A DNA stretch of 64,000 bases from Archivesica marissinica (taxonomy: Eukaryota > Mollusca > Bivalvia > Venerida > Vesicomyidae), in assembly GCA_014843695.1 (NCBI GenBank), contig CM026400.1:46012846-46076845 (forward strand), written 5' to 3'. Below are positions 46,020 to 57,512 of this stretch, piece after piece. Numbering within the stretch: the first letter of the stretch is position 1; the number at the start of each line of letters is the position of its first letter. A model generated the notes under the pieces. That model saw only the letters and a list, made by a program, of their open reading frames with translations, searched no databases and was not told the DNA's origin. A program made the position numbers and the translations under genes.

Positions 46020-46195
46020 TTTTTATTGCAGATCGATAATGGCTATACAAATATGCACGTTAAGTTAAAGTCCAAAATGTGCGTTTTTCCACTACAAATT
46101 AAAAAATAAAAGATGCATTACAAATATTCACTTTAAGTTAAAGTCCCAATGTGCGTTTTTTCATCGACACATTAAAAAATAAAACTGCATTTGTA
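46020..46195. repeat. ~85-bp tandem duplication
   Basis: Two copies in a row, each with GTTAAGTTAAAGTCCAAAATG / TTTAAGTTAAAGTCCCAATG, TGCGTTTTT and ATTAAAAAATAAAA. Confidence 0.7.
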
Positions 46196-46382
46196 CATTT
46201 CTCCTGGTTATCAGCTTTGGTCATATAACATAAGTATGCATTGTTATCGGTGAATTTCTAAATATATACGAAGGGAGGTAACTTGCAAATAGTCATTGGA
46301 CAAACATATGTGGAAAGACTTACTTATATTAGTACTACATACATAGGATTAAATTGATAGCAAATTTGACCTTTTGGAAAGG

Positions 46383-46560
46383 GCTGTTGCTAATGTTTTC
46401 CAAACTTGTAGTCCAATCCCATTACACTTTGAAAATGTCACGTATATGTATATGGATATTATCAGGTTTTATGTGTGTTATTAATGTGACAGTAATGTTA
46501 TTGTGATTTGTAAATTGTATTAGTAATAATGGAAATAAAATGCAAAAAAATATTATTAAT
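46383..46560 (+). repeat. dispersed retroelement-like 3' end
   Basis: Second copy of the 5086-5250 type: GGGCTGTTGCTAATGTT, CAAACTTGTAGTCCAATCCC, then AAATAAAATGCAAAAAAAT. Confidence 0.45.
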
Positions 46561-46718
46561 ATTATTAAATTAACAGACGGTAGATCAATATTGTACTAAA
46601 AGTGCTCAAAAATGGAAATACGTGACAGCTATCATGACTTACCCGTGCGTGCGCATAAGAAGATATGTATAGGGTATGATCTCACAGGTATGTATTATGT
46701 TGTGATTCCAGCTGGTGT

Positions 46719-46750
46719 AATAATAATAATAATAACCCCCCCCAAAAAAC

Positions 46751-46782
<32 letters not shown>

Positions 46783-46950
46783 TAATAATAATAATAAAAC
46801 CCCCCCCCAAAAACAATAATAATAATAATAATAATAACAATAATAATAATAATAAAAAAATAATTAAAAAAAATAAATAATAATAATATAATAATAATAA
46901 TAACAATAATAATAATAATACAATTTAAAAAAAATAAAAATAATAATTAA
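46719..46950. repeat. (AAT)n microsatellite with C-runs
   Basis: Long (AATAAT)n broken by AACCCCCCCC...AAAAAC blocks. The LLLL/IIII peptide is an artefact. Confidence 0.93.
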
Positions 46951-47209
46951 TAAATGACAGTATCAGACTCAAATAATATACAAACGTCAATTCAGGAGCG
47001 CTGTTTACTGATTGAAAGGTTCGAATGTTGTGACAATGCTATTAAATTTGGCTTTTGCGATGTACTGTCGCAATCAGTATTGACAGAGATTAATTTCCGC
47101 GCAATGTCTCGTGCAGGTTATTAATACACCGGGAAGATTGAAGATTCTTCTATAAATAGTATGTATTAAATATGAGTTTTATTTTCATCAAGCGGCATAA
47201 AAAAGACAT

Positions 47210-47460
47210 GTTACCGTCTAGAGGTTAGATCGTCCGTCTACTGAGTGGGAGGTCGAAGGTTCGAACCTCGCCAAGGGTTCATTCTGGTATGGCCGGTAAC
47301 CAACCGCCATAATGGTTACTGATTGCCTATCAGCCTGGTGCCTGGTCTGCATGGTTAGGAATTGGGAAATACTGATGTTCATAAGAGGTGTCTCATAAGT
47401 CAGAAATGGTTGGCCCTTTCACTAAGGGCGACACTATAGTAAACAAACACTTCACCTTTA
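47210..47460 (+). mobile_element. SINE E, full length
   Basis: tRNA-like head (CTAGAGGTTAGATCGTCCGT, B box GGTTCGAACCTC) followed by GCCGGTAACCAACCGCC, GATTGCCTATCAGCCTGG, ATACTGATGTTCATAAGAGG, and an end GGGCGACACTATAGTAAAC. Partial copies are at 48978-49170 and 57386-57512. Confidence 0.75.
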
Positions 47461-47681
47461 TTTCCCAAGTAGTGGATGCTGTTTGTGGAAACAATACTGT
47501 CTGTTATTATACTCTAAATTGAAAACTTCCTTTCAAATATTGTTTTACGTTTATTCTGACTTAAGCTTATGTCGTCCATCAGGAATACAAATAGGCCCGA
47601 AAATATGAGAATACGTCAAAATGGTAGTTTCTTGAACATGTGTTATGCAGTTCACCCTTATTTCTCAATATTTAATTTTAA

Positions 47682-48208
47682 AGCGACACAACATCGGTGA
47701 AAATTCAATTGTCTACAGAATGTAATTTCCAATTATATGGTATAATTTCCCCCAAATATTTGCCTCAAACACTGAGTAGTTCAACTAATAAACAAAAGTC
47801 GTATACGCGGTTTGTTGACATATAACAAAATAATGTAAATAGGGTCGACATCCATGCGTAGTACAACTCGTGTATCCTGAACAACACGATTTATGCTACA
47901 TATTTACCGTTATATCTCACATGTGTGCCTATGCGTATTTATTTGTAGACTAATCTTAGTTAAATTATCTCTAAACGATAGTATCACGCGTTTAGTATTG
48001 ACTCCAGTGACAAACACACGCCAAATCAGGAGCACGGATAACAGTTATATTAAATCCAACTTTCACTTTTGAAAGTGTGTAGACCACAGAAAACAATGTT
48101 TATTGATTCAATGTTAGTAGTGTTGGAATGTATTCGGAAGAATTTGTAGTAGCAATGCATTTATACGTGAAAAATGCTTTTTTTTTGCTTTTGTGATGTA
48201 ATGTCGCT
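47682..48208 (+). mobile_element. TTAA-flanked MITE, copy 1 (527 bp)
   Basis: Inverted ends AGCGACACAACATC and GATGTAATGTCGCT, directly flanked by TTAA (47678-47681, 48209-48212). TTAA targets fit piggyBac- or Kolobok-type transposases. Non-coding. A second copy, interrupted by SINE A, is at 61175-62020. A right end is at 54058-54113. Confidence 0.85.
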
Positions 48209-48212
48209 TTAA

Positions 48213-48560
48213 TGTATTAATATATTTAAAGCCTTTCGATGCTCATGAGTGAAGTGTATTTCGACCATTCACTTAAGCAAACATATTTTCTTTTTATTTT
48301 AGACCGAAATGTTATATATATTGTGATATAAAGCGATACATCCACGCTAAATGGTGCTGGCTCTTTTTTAAGACAAAACGCAATCATAAATGACGTCATC
48401 AAACCGATGACGTTGTTAATATTACAAACTAGAGCGGCTGGAAACCATGAGCATAGATACAGCAGGTAGAAATAAAACGTGGAGTTCAAAGCAGTGGAAT
48501 AACAAATTTCAATTCACTGATAATTTTCTATAAAAGTAAATTATATGTTGATTGTTTCTA
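48213..48560. other. spacer, nothing recognised
   Basis: No gene or repeat recognised. Confidence 0.45.
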
Positions 48561-48587
48561 ACAGTTTCTAATAATATATATATATGG

Positions 48588-48645
48588 TCCTCTTTACATC
48601 CGAATTTTCGGCTTAAAAGCCTTTTTCAAGGAACGTTTCAAACCA
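48588..48645 (-). repeat. possible retroelement end (AAAAAGGCTTTTAAGCCG)
   Basis: In reverse it reads CTTGAAAAAGGCTTTTAAGC, CGAAAATTCGGATG, a type of terminal sequence I associate with Penelope-like and related retroelements. Only this short piece is visible. Confidence 0.3.
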
Positions 48646-48710
48646 AAAAGTCCGGCTAATTCATTTTCTTTAAGATAGTTATGAATAGCTGACTGTGTGT
48701 GTTTTACGTT

Positions 48711-48922
48711 TATTTATCGTCGCTACCGGTTGCCCATATGAGCGAAGCCTCCTGAAGAGATTACTCATTTTTGGAGGATAGTGCACTGATACAGACAGAG
48801 ACCCATTCCAGAGTCTCCTCTGGTTCTTCTATGTGCACGGTGTAGAGCACCGACACGAGACCACGGTTTAAAGTCCCATCTGAAAGGCTGTTAATTTTAT
48901 TAGGGTCAGACGGGGGATCGAC
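48711..48922 (-). mobile_element. SINE A, head-truncated
   Basis: Tail and body in reverse, ending at TCAGACGGGGGATCGACC; the A-box half of the head is gone. Confidence 0.9.
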
Positions 48923-48977
48923 CATGCTGACGATTCATAACAATGTATATATATATAAAAGTAAAGTAAAAGTGTTT

Positions 48978-49170
48978 GTTAATTATAGTGTCACCCCTAT
49001 TGAAAGGACCAGCCATTTCTGACTTATTAGACACCTGTTATGGACAGCAGTACTTCCATAATCATATCAAAGATCGACTGTATAAGTATTGGATTGACGA
49101 GTGAAGTGTTGTATGGGCGTTCTCTTGGGTTCGAACTATGTCGTGTGGTGATGGGCGGATCACTGGTCAC
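48978..49170 (-). mobile_element. SINE E, partial and diverged
   Basis: ATAGTGTCACCCCTATTGAA, GGACCAGCCATTTCTGACTT, ACACCTGTTATGGACAGCAG correspond to the reversed 3' half of 47210-47460. A GGGTTCGAACTATG near 49130 may be its B box. Confidence 0.65.
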
Positions 49171-49311
49171 ATCACGGTTGTCATTCTTACGGTCTATGGT
49201 TCATATTGCCACTTTTATCGTTAATCCAATCACTCACTTATATACTGTAATGGTGTAGATATCATGATAAAATATGTTCTTATCCAATTACTAGAATCCT
49301 AGTTGTATCTA

Positions 49312-49500
49312 TATATATGTATACATTACTAGAATCCTGTATCTATATATGTATACATTACTAGAATCCTGTATCTATATATGTATACATTACTAGAATC
49401 CTAGTTGTATCTATATATGTATACATTACTAGAATCCTAGTTGTATCTATATATGTATACATTACTAGAATCCTAGTTGTTTCTATACATGTATACATTT
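49312..49500. repeat. ~36-bp minisatellite
   Basis: About five copies of TACTAGAATCCTAGTTG, TATCTATATATGTATACAT. Two copies lack TAGTTG. Confidence 0.92.
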
Positions 49501-49519
49501 TTATTTATATTTCCATATC

Positions 49520-50577
49520 TTATTGTCATGTGTAAATGTTTAAAATTGCATCTGTAAGTGTAAACGCCATGTGTAAATGTTTAAAATTGCATCTGTAAGT
49601 GTGAATCGCCATGTGTAAATGTTTAAAATTGCATCTGTAAGTGTGAATCGCCATGTGTAAATGTTTAAAATTGCATCTGTAAGTGTGAATCGCCATGTGT
49701 AAATGTTTAAAATTGCATCTGTAAGTGTGAATCGCCATGTGTAAATGTTTAAAATTGCATCTGTAATTGGGAAGCGCCATGTGTAAATGTTTAAAATTGC
49801 ACCTGTAAGTGTGAATCGCCATGTGTAAATGTTTAAAATTGCATCTGTAAGTGTGAATCGCCATGTGTAAATGTTTAAAATTGCATCTGTAAGTGTGAAT
49901 CGCCATGTGTAAATGTTTAAAATTGCATCTGTAATTGGGAAGCGCCATGTGTAAATGTTTAAAATTGCATCTGTAATTGGGAAGCGCCATGTGTAAATGT
50001 TTAAAATTGCATCTGTAAGTGTGAATCGCCATGTGTAAATGTTTAAAATTGCATCTGTAATTGGGAAGCGCCATGTGTAAATGTTTGAAATTGCATCTGT
50101 AAGTGTGAATCGCCATGTGTAAATGTTTAAAATTGCATCTGTAAGTGTGAATCGCCATGTGTAAATGTTTAAAATTGCATCTGTAAGTGTGAATCGCCAT
50201 GTGTAAATGTTTAAAATTGCATCTGTAATTGGGAAGCGCCATGTGTAAATGTTTAAAATTGCATCTGTAATTGGGAAGCGCCATGTGTAAATGTTTAAAA
50301 TTGCATCTGTAAGTGTGAATCGCCATGTGTAAATGTTTAAAATTGCATCTGTAATTGGGAAGCGCCATGTGTAAATGTTTGAAATTGCATCTGTAAGTGT
50401 GAATCGCCATGTGTAAATGTTTAAAATTGCATCTGTAAGTGTGAATCGCCATGTGTAAATGTTTAAAATTGCATCTGTAAGTGTGAATCGCCATGTGTAA
50501 ATGTTTAAAATTGCATCTGTAATTGGGAAGCGCCATGTGTAAATGTTTGAAATTGCATCTGTAATTGTGAAGCGCAA
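49520..50577. repeat. 42-bp minisatellite
   Basis: About 25 copies of CATGTGTAAATGTTTAAAATT, GCATCTGTAAGTGTGAATCGC, with a second type ending TTGGGAAGCGC. 42 bp is 14 codons, so two minus frames stay open for over 330 codons. The repeated HLHMAIHTYRCNFK and TWRFTLTDAILNIY peptides are artefacts. The two unit types are interspersed in repeated patterns, suggesting block duplication. Confidence 0.95.
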
Positions 50578-50751
50578 TAGAATAATTTTTATTTTTTGCG
50601 CTATATAAATGCTATGTATTTGTATTTATTTATCCTTGAAGGCCAGTCGTCTGGCTGATCGGCACTAGGTAAACCATCTATAGTTGATAGGTATGCATAA
50701 ACAAAATATTCATGCTATGCCTTACATACACAACTCAACAGAATAACAGTC

Positions 50752-50985
50752 GAAGTCGTGATAGCGCAGTGGTAGAGCGTTCGCTTCACGTGCGAAAGGC
50801 CCGGAGTTCGAGCCCCGCTGGAGCCGTTACGATTGTGTCCTTAGGCAAGGCATTTAAATGTCATGTTGCCTCTTCTCTCTCCCTCGTGGCGATGGATTCC
50901 ATCAGGAATGAGGTATCGAGAGTGCTTAATATAAGTTGTAAGAACTTGTTTCGCAATCGAGCTAAACTAAATTTGTATAAACTAA
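50752..50985 (+). mobile_element. SINE B, full length (reference copy)
   Basis: Complete: head GTGATAGCGCAGTGGTAGAG (A box), anticodon-arm TTCGC-TTCACGT-GCGAA, B box GAGTTCGAGCC, central domain GTCCTTAGGCAAGGCATTTAA, short CTCTTCTCTCTC, CCTCGTGGCGATGGATTCC, AGGAATGAGGTATCGAGAG, tail CTTGTTTCGCAATCGAGC. The central domain recalls the Deu-type core known in deuterostome SINEs (by memory). Confidence 0.93.
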
Positions 50986-51329
50986 ACAATAAGAACAGAA
51001 AGCAAATAAATGATACAATATGCTAAAAAAGCACTCGTCTATGTTTGGCATCATAACAATGGGAAAACGAATCCTTATAAGATATGTCGTTGTAAGGAAC
51101 ACCAGTACCTTACACTTGACATCAACGACTGGGAAACCCTAAAGATGTCTATAAATGTTTCTTTTCCCATGTTCCCTAGAAACCATACGGGTGACGCGAG
51201 CGCTGACGTATTTCTGCATCTCTTTACGGTTTCCGGGGGAAGCCAAACTCGTGCCGATGTTCCGTACATTGCAATGGCTCTAGTCACGTACTCAGACGTT
51301 TATTAAGAATTAAGAGACATTTTATGCAA
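50986..51329. other. spacer with a 98-codon open frame
   Basis: The plus frame 51010-51306 starts with ATG and ends with TAA. Its composition is not obviously low-complexity, but no motif, splice context or family was recognised. It begins right after a SINE tail. Probably chance, although an exon is not excluded. Confidence 0.3.
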
Positions 51330-51440
51330 ACTTCTGAGCTCGATTGCGAAGCAAGCTCTCACAGTATTAGATTAGTCAGGTTAGTGTATTCGCTCTCAAT
51401 ACATCATTCTTTGTGAACTATAGAGCCGTGAGGGAGAGAG
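51330..51440 (-). mobile_element. SINE B tail, seed of the 36-bp satellite
   Basis: GAGCTCGATTGCGAAGCAAG, CATCATTC and AGAGCCGTGAGGGAGAGAGA follow the reversed SINE B order (tail, AGGAATGAGG region, CCACGAGGGAGAG) and lead directly into the satellite. Confidence 0.75.
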
Positions 51441-54057
51441 AGAGGGGGGTGTGGAGATAGATGCCTTGAGGGAGAGATGAGGGGATGTGGAATTAGATGT
51501 CATGATGGAGAGAGGGGATGGGACGTGGAATTAGATGTCATGAGTGAGAGAGGAGGGGACGTGGAATTAGATGTCATGAGGGAGAGAGGAGGGGACGTGG
51601 ACTTATATGTCATAAGGGAGAGGGGATGGGACGTGGAATTATATGTCATAAGGGAGAGGGGATGGGACGTGGAATTATATGTCATAAGGGAGAGGGGATG
51701 GGACGTGGAATTAGGGACGTGGAATTATATGTCACGAGGGAGAGAGGAGGGGACGTGGAATTATATGTCACGAGGGAGAGGGGAGGTGACGTGGAATTAT
51801 ATGTCATGAGGGAGAGAGGAGGGGACGTGGACTTATATGTCATGAGGGAGAGGGGAGGTGACGTGGAATTATATGTCACGAGGGAGAGGGGAGGTGACGT
51901 GGAATTATATGTCATGAGGGAGAGAGGAGGGGACGTGGAATTATATGTCATGATGGAGAGGGGAGGTGACGTGGAATTATATGTCATGATGGAGAGGGGA
52001 GGTGACGTGGAATTATATGTCACGAGGGAGAGGGGAGGTGACGTGGAATTATATGTCATGATGGAGAGGGAGGTGACGTGGAATTATATGTCACGAGGGA
52101 GAGGGAGGTGACGTGGAATTATATGTCACGAGGGAGAGAGGAGGGGACGTGGAATTATATGTCATGAGGGAGAGAGGAGGGGACGTCATGAGGGAGAGGG
52201 GAGGTGACGTGGAATTATATGTCATGAGGGAGAGGGGAGGTGACGTGGAATTATATGTCACGAGGGAGAGGGGAGGTGACGTGGAATTATATGTCACGAG
52301 GGAGAGAGGAGGGGATGTGGAATTATATGTCATGAGGGAGAGAGGAGGGGATGTGGAATTATATGTCATGAGGGAGAGAGGAGGGGACGTGGAATTATAT
52401 GTCATGAGGGAGAGAGGAGGGGACGTGGAATTAGATGTCATGAGGGAGAGATGAGGGGATGTGGAATTAGATGTCACGAGGGAGAGAGGAGGGGACGTGG
52501 AATTAGATGTCACGAGGGAGAGGGGAGGGGACGTGGAATTAGATGTCATGAGGGAGAGATGAGGGGATGTGGAATTAGATGTCACGAGGGAGAGGGGATG
52601 GGACGTGGAATTAGATGTCACGAGGGAGAGGGGAGGGGACGTGGAATTATATGTCATGAGGAGAGGGGATGGGACGTGGAATTATATGTCACGAGGGAGA
52701 GGGGATGGGACGTGGACTTATATGTCACGAGGGAGAGGGGATGGAACGTGGAATTAGATGTCACGAGGGAGAGGGGAGGTGACGTGGAATTAGATGTCAC
52801 GAGGGAGAGGGGATGGGACGTGGAATTAGATGTCACGAGGGAGAGGGGATGGAACGTGGAATTATATGTCACGAGGGAGAGGGGATGGAACGTGGAATTA
52901 TATGTCACGATGGAGAGGGGATGGAACGTGGAATTATATGTCACGAGGGAGAGGGGATGGGACGTGGAATTAGATGTCACGAGGGAGAGGGGATGGAACG
53001 TGGAATTAGATGTCATGAGGGAGAGAGGAGGGGATGTGGAATTAGATGTCATGAGGGAGAGGGGATGGGACGTGGAATTAGATGTCACGAGGGAGAGGGG
53101 ATGGGACGTGGAATTAGATGTCACGAGGGAGAGGGGATGGAACGTGGAATTATATGTCACGAGGGAGAGGGGATGGAACGTGGAATTAGATGTCACGAGG
53201 GAGAGGGGATGGAACGTGGAATTATATGTCACGAGGGAGAGGGGATGGGACGTGGACTTATATGTCATGAGGGAGAGGGGATGGGACGTGGAATTAGATG
53301 TCACGAGGGAGAGGGGAGGTGACGTGGAATTAGATGTCATGAGGGAGAGGGGATGGGACGTGGAATTAGATGTCATGAGGGAGAGGGGAGGGGACGTGGA
53401 ATTATATGTCATGAGGGAGAGAGGAGGGGATGTGGAATTAGGTGTCATGAGGGAGAGAGGAGGATGTGGAATTAGGTGTCATAAGGGAGAGAGGAGGGGA
53501 TGTGGAATTAGATGTCATGGGAGAGAGGAGGGGATGTGGAATTAGGTGTCATAAGGGAGAGAGGAGGGGATGTGGAATTAGATGTCATGAGGGAGAGAGG
53601 AGGGGATGTGGAATTATATGTCATGAGGGAGAGAGGATGGGACGTGGAATTATATGTCACGAGGGAGAGAGGAGGTGACGTGGAATTAGGTGTCATAAGG
53701 GAGAGAGGAGGGATGTCATGTGTGGAATTAGGTGTCATAAGGAGGAGGGGATGTGGAATTAGGTGTCATAAGGGAGAGGAGGGATGTCATAAGGGAGAGG
53801 AGGGATGTGGAATTAGGTGTTATGAGGGAGAAGGAGGGGATGTGGAATTAGGTGTTCTGAGGGAGAGGAGGGGATGTGGAATTAGGTGTCATGAGGGAGA
53901 GGAGGGGATGTGGAATTAGGTGTAATAAGGGAGATAGGAGGGTGGAATTAGATGTAATGAGGGAGAGAGGAGGGGATGTGGGATTAGATGTCATGAGGGA
54001 GAGGAGGGAATGTGGAATTAGGTGTCATAAGGGAGAGAGGTGGGTTGTGGAATGATA
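51441..54057. repeat. 36-bp satellite derived from SINE B
   Basis: About 70 copies of GGGAGAGAGGAGGGGACGTG, GAATTATATGTCATGA. The reversed SINE B carries CCACGAGGGAGAGAGAAGAG, GCAATGTGGAATTTAAATGC, which is the same order of words. Variants (TATATG/AGATG/AGGTG; GGGGATGGG/GGAGGGG; CACGAG/CATGAG/CATAAG) form blocks. 36 bp is 12 codons, so all frames on both strands can stay open; the RERGGDVELYV and NSTSPPLSLMT peptides are artefacts. Confidence 0.93.
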
Positions 54058-54113
54058 TGGCATTTATATGTGAACAAAGGTTTGTGTGTGCTTTTTTGTG
54101 ATGTAATGTCGCT
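54058..54113 (+). mobile_element. right end of TTAA MITE
   Basis: GCATTTATATGTGAACAAAG and TTTTGTGATGTAATGTCGCT followed by TTAA match 48158-48212. The SINE B/satellite therefore sits inside or beside an older MITE copy. Confidence 0.75.
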
Positions 54114-54561
54114 TTAAACTATGTTGCTGTATTCGCTTTTTATTTGAAGTTATTCTCGTCATAATATCGTATAAGTGTACAATGTATTGGCGACATATAG
54201 ATATATAAAAAACTGTATATGTTATGTGAATAAAAATTATGTTCGTTCGTATAGACCCATTGGGCCGGGTGTTGAATGTAAATTGATGTGTTAATATGCT
54301 TTATTCATTCTGTACATGGCACACTAATAAATCATTTACTAACTTACGAATCACGATCACGAATGTGTTTACATGCATACACAACTTATGTCGTTGTAAA
54401 ATATTGAAACAGGTTTTGGCAAATGGTATTTTCGTTTTGCTACTGTCCAACCTGTACAATGCAGCCAGTGAGTGAGTGGGTACTTCCGACCGTTATTTGA
54501 AAGCTTGACTGTACAAGTTTGACTGTACACCTGTGGGTTTATAAATATGTGACATTGGTTA
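54114..54561. other. spacer, nothing recognised
   Basis: AT-rich. The words CAAGTTTGACTGTAC near 54512 may be a MITE end. No gene seen. Confidence 0.45.
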
Positions 54562-54938
54562 CAGACGGATTTATAGTCCAGTGGTAACACGCTGGACTGG
54601 TAATCCAGGGATCGCAGGTTCGACCCCCTTCTGACCCTAATAAAATTAACAGTCATTCAGATGGGATATTTATATATATATGTGTGTTTCATACACCCTC
54701 TCATGTGTATGGACTGGTAATTCATGGGATCGCAGGTTCGATCCCCCGACTGACCCTAATAAAAGTAGGTCTCGTGTCAGTGCTGTACACCGTGCACGTA
54801 AAAGAACCAGAGGAGACTCTGGAATGGGTCTCTGTCTGTATCATGCGCTATCCTCCAAAATCTAAAATGACTAATCTCTTCAGGAGGCGTCGCTCATATG
54901 GCCAACCGGTAGCGACGATAAATAAACGTAAAACACAC
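54562..54938 (+). mobile_element. SINE A with second partial head
   Basis: Full head and start of body (54562-54668), a short AT-rich insert, then a second head fragment (GGACTGGTAATTCATGGGAT, GGTTCGATCCCCCGACTG) and the rest of body and tail. Confidence 0.9.
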
Positions 54939-55333
54939 CAAGTCTCTGGGGAAATTCGCTATAAAAGCCGGTGCAAATATAGTTATAAAGTGTGATAAAC
55001 AACTGAAACGAGATGTTCTATAAAGTAAACAAAATCCGTTCATGTAATAAATAATTACTTCTAATATTCCTTTGATATTCCAACCCCCCCTCCCCCAGGA
55101 GCTTAGATGAGGTAGTTTTAGTTTAATTTAAATTCCAGTAGGCTTTCAAGCCCACGAATACATACATACATATTATATACAGTTAGCGAACAGTGCACAC
55201 ATAATGCATACATTTTATACAAATGAGCTCCCACAATCATAGCCATTTATATTTATATTCATGCGTCTGATATGTGTCTTATAATTAAAGCAAGATATAT
55301 ATTCAACAGGCAAGCACGTGCTCCAGACTTACA
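54939..55333. other. spacer, nothing recognised
   Basis: AT-rich DNA, C-run near 55084. No gene seen. Confidence 0.5.
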
Positions 55334-55611
55334 GTCCGATTAGCGCAGTGGTTAGCGCGCTGGCTTCTCACCAATGCAACCCGGGTTCGGTTCTCGTACC
55401 GGGAAGTATGTGAGATGGTGCGGTGGTCGCCAGATCGGATACGCGTATACGTGGTCATTCATGTAGGAGGAAACTCGGAGTGCCCGGAGAAAACCCACCT
55501 GTCCGATCTGGCGATCACCGTACCATCTCACATACTTCCCGGTCCGAGGACCGAACCCGGGTAACATTAGTGAGAAGCCAGCGCGCTAACCACTGCGTTA
55601 ATCGGACAGCT
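55334..55611. mobile_element. SINE C fold-back (inverted heads)
   Basis: Two SINE C heads in opposite orientation: 55334-55440 (+) and 55501-55611 (-), pairing over about 107 nt. Between them lies the central domain of the minus copy (GGAGTGCCCGGAGAAAACCC). Both tails are missing. The transcript of either strand could form a long hairpin. Confidence 0.88.
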
Positions 55612-55776
55612 ACATAGTAGATTGACGTTGAATAAACGTAAATGTTGAACAAAATATATGAATATTTATTGTATGCTGTTCAAATGCTATAATTCATTAA
55701 TAACGATTGCGAAACGACAAAATCTATGAAATTGACGATGTTCGATCGGAATAGTACAAAAACACTTTATTCTTAT

Positions 55777-56091
55777 GTTAATGACATTGTGTGTTTTACG
55801 TTTATTTATCGTCGCTACCGGTTGCCCATATGAGCGACGCCTCCTGAAGAGATTAGTCATTTTAGATTTTGGAGGATAGTGCATGATACAGACAGAGACC
55901 CATTCCAGAATCTCATCTGGTTCTTTTACGTGCACGGTGTAAAGCACCGACACGAGACCTCGGTTTAACGTCCCATCTGAAAGACTGTTAATTGTATTAG
56001 GGTCAGACGGGGGATCGAACCTGCGATCCCTGGATTACCAGTCCAGCGTGTTACCACTGGACTATAGATCCATCTGTTAGTTAATGACATT
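55777..56091 (-). mobile_element. SINE A with 12-bp target duplication
   Basis: SINE 55789-56079 between GTTAATGACATT copies (55777-55788, 56080-56091). Complete tail, body and head. The perfect duplication indicates a comparatively recent insertion. Confidence 0.95.
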
Positions 56092-56513
56092 AATCGATTA
56101 ACCGTTTTATGTAGTTGTGCAAATATGTTTTTAAGCACGTTTTGGGGATACTTTCACGTGCAATCAAATCAGCGATGTATTTGATCAGACATCCGGGCAG
56201 AATAAGGACATAAAGCTGTGTCTAAAGACACCGATCTGCACCATAAGACAAATATAGTAGCACGTTTTATATCTGGAAATTCATCGATTTGGGGAACTTT
56301 TTTCTCCGTGGAGTAATTAAATTGCTATGATTGTAGTACATATTGATGCAATACACAAATCACTGCGCCGGATATCTCGTTACTCCCACGAATTGACGTT
56401 AATATTTATTGATATTTCCGGAATTATATCACTATTTGTCAAGAATGACACTTCCTTGAAAGTTTTCATTCTGCGTCCAGCGTTTTTAATCAACACGTTT
56501 TATCCCTACACTA
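56092..56513. other. spacer, nothing recognised
   Basis: No gene or repeat recognised; the open frame at 56327 ends in the SINE D head. Confidence 0.45.
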
Positions 56514-56770
56514 CCGTGGTCGAGTGGTTAAGGTCGCTGACTTGTATACCACTGTAACCTATCATCACTGATGTTCACGGGTTCGAGCCCCGCTCAGGCC
56601 GTGTCTCATTTATATGAAAAAGTTGGCAGTTTCATACGGAGGTTGGTGCACCCAAGTACTGGTTAACCGCTGGAGCCTGCCCAGGAAAGGTGTTGTTAAG
56701 TAAACTGCCCGCCGGAGATATAGCCCGAAATGGTGCTGATGCAGGCGTAAAACCCGAAATATAACATAAC
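56514..56770 (+). mobile_element. SINE D, full length, variant tail
   Basis: Head ACCGTGGTCGAGTGGTTAAG (A box) with B box GGGTTCGAGCCCC and an intervening long arm. Body CATACGGAGGTTGGTGCACC, GGAGCCTGCCC. Tail CCCGAAATGGTGCTGATGCA, GGCGTAAAACCC, as in 37500-37676. Confidence 0.88.
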
Positions 56771-56980
56771 TACGCAGGTGCCACGAGTGCGTTTACATGT
56801 GTTCATAGAATCATTATGTGTCAGTTATTTTAATTTCATTTTTATACCGGTACTTATCTTGTTTGTGGTTAAATTTAGGTTCTGATTAAAGCAACATTCT
56901 GCTTTTTCTTAGAATGTGCTGCACACTGGGGGTAATTCTAAGAAATGGGTGCATAGTAGTTGTTTCTCCTCTCTTATTGT

Positions 56981-57060
56981 ATACAAATATATTTTAGCTC
57001 GATTGCGAAACAAGTTCTTACAACTTTATAGTAATCACTCTCGAGACCTCATTCCTGGTG

Positions 57061-57091
<31 letters not shown>

Positions 57092-57272
57092 CGAGAGAGA
57101 GCGAGAGAGAGAGAGCGAGAGAGCGCGCGAGAGAGAGACAGACAGAGACGAGGCAACGTGGAATTTAAATGCCTTACTTTGTGGCACAGTCGTAACGGCT
57201 CCAGTTGGGCTCGAACTCCGCGTCTTTCGCACCTGAAGCGAACGCGCTACTACTGCGCTATCACAACATCCA
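56981..57272 (-). mobile_element. SINE B with expanded (GA)n
   Basis: Complete reverse copy: tail TTTTAGCTCGATTGCGAAAC, ATCACTCTCGAGACCTCATT, ~90 bp of GAGA/GCGA (57060-57148), AATTTAAATGCC, and a full head ending TGCGCTATCACAAC. Confidence 0.92.
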
Positions 57273-57385
57273 CGATATACCTCTCTTGTAGTTCCATTTT
57301 TCAATAATTAGTTATTCAGATTTTGAGGTATTGAATTTGTTTATGCAAGTTTAATTACTATCTATACATAGAGATATATAGTTAT

Positions 57386-57512
57386 TATAGTGTCATCCCT
57401 ATTTAAAGGGCCAGCCATTACTGACTTATGAACATCAGTACTTCTCGAATCCTATGCTCGTAGGCCATGCGCCAGGCTGGTAGGCAATCGGTAACCATTA
57501 TTTAACTAGCTA
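57386..57512 (-). mobile_element. SINE E, 3' part
   Basis: ATAGTGTCATCCCTATTTAA, GGGCCAGCCATTACTGACTT, GGCAATCGGTAACCATTA match the reverse of 47210-47460; head missing. Confidence 0.7.

Noticed and set aside
49526..50577. Two ~340-residue minus-strand proteins
   Set aside because: Generated by a 42-bp satellite; stop-free because the unit is a multiple of three.
50752..50830. tRNA-Leu gene
   Set aside because: The tRNA-like sequence continues into a full SINE B body and tail, and the acceptor stem does not close.
51010..51306. 98-residue hypothetical protein
   Set aside because: No recognised motif, begins at a SINE tail, and is of a length reachable by chance; noted as spacer only.
51477..53919. 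Repetitive RERGGDVELYV protein (plus) and NSTSPPLSLMT protein (minus)
   Set aside because: Frames of a 36-bp satellite open on both strands; derived from SINE B.
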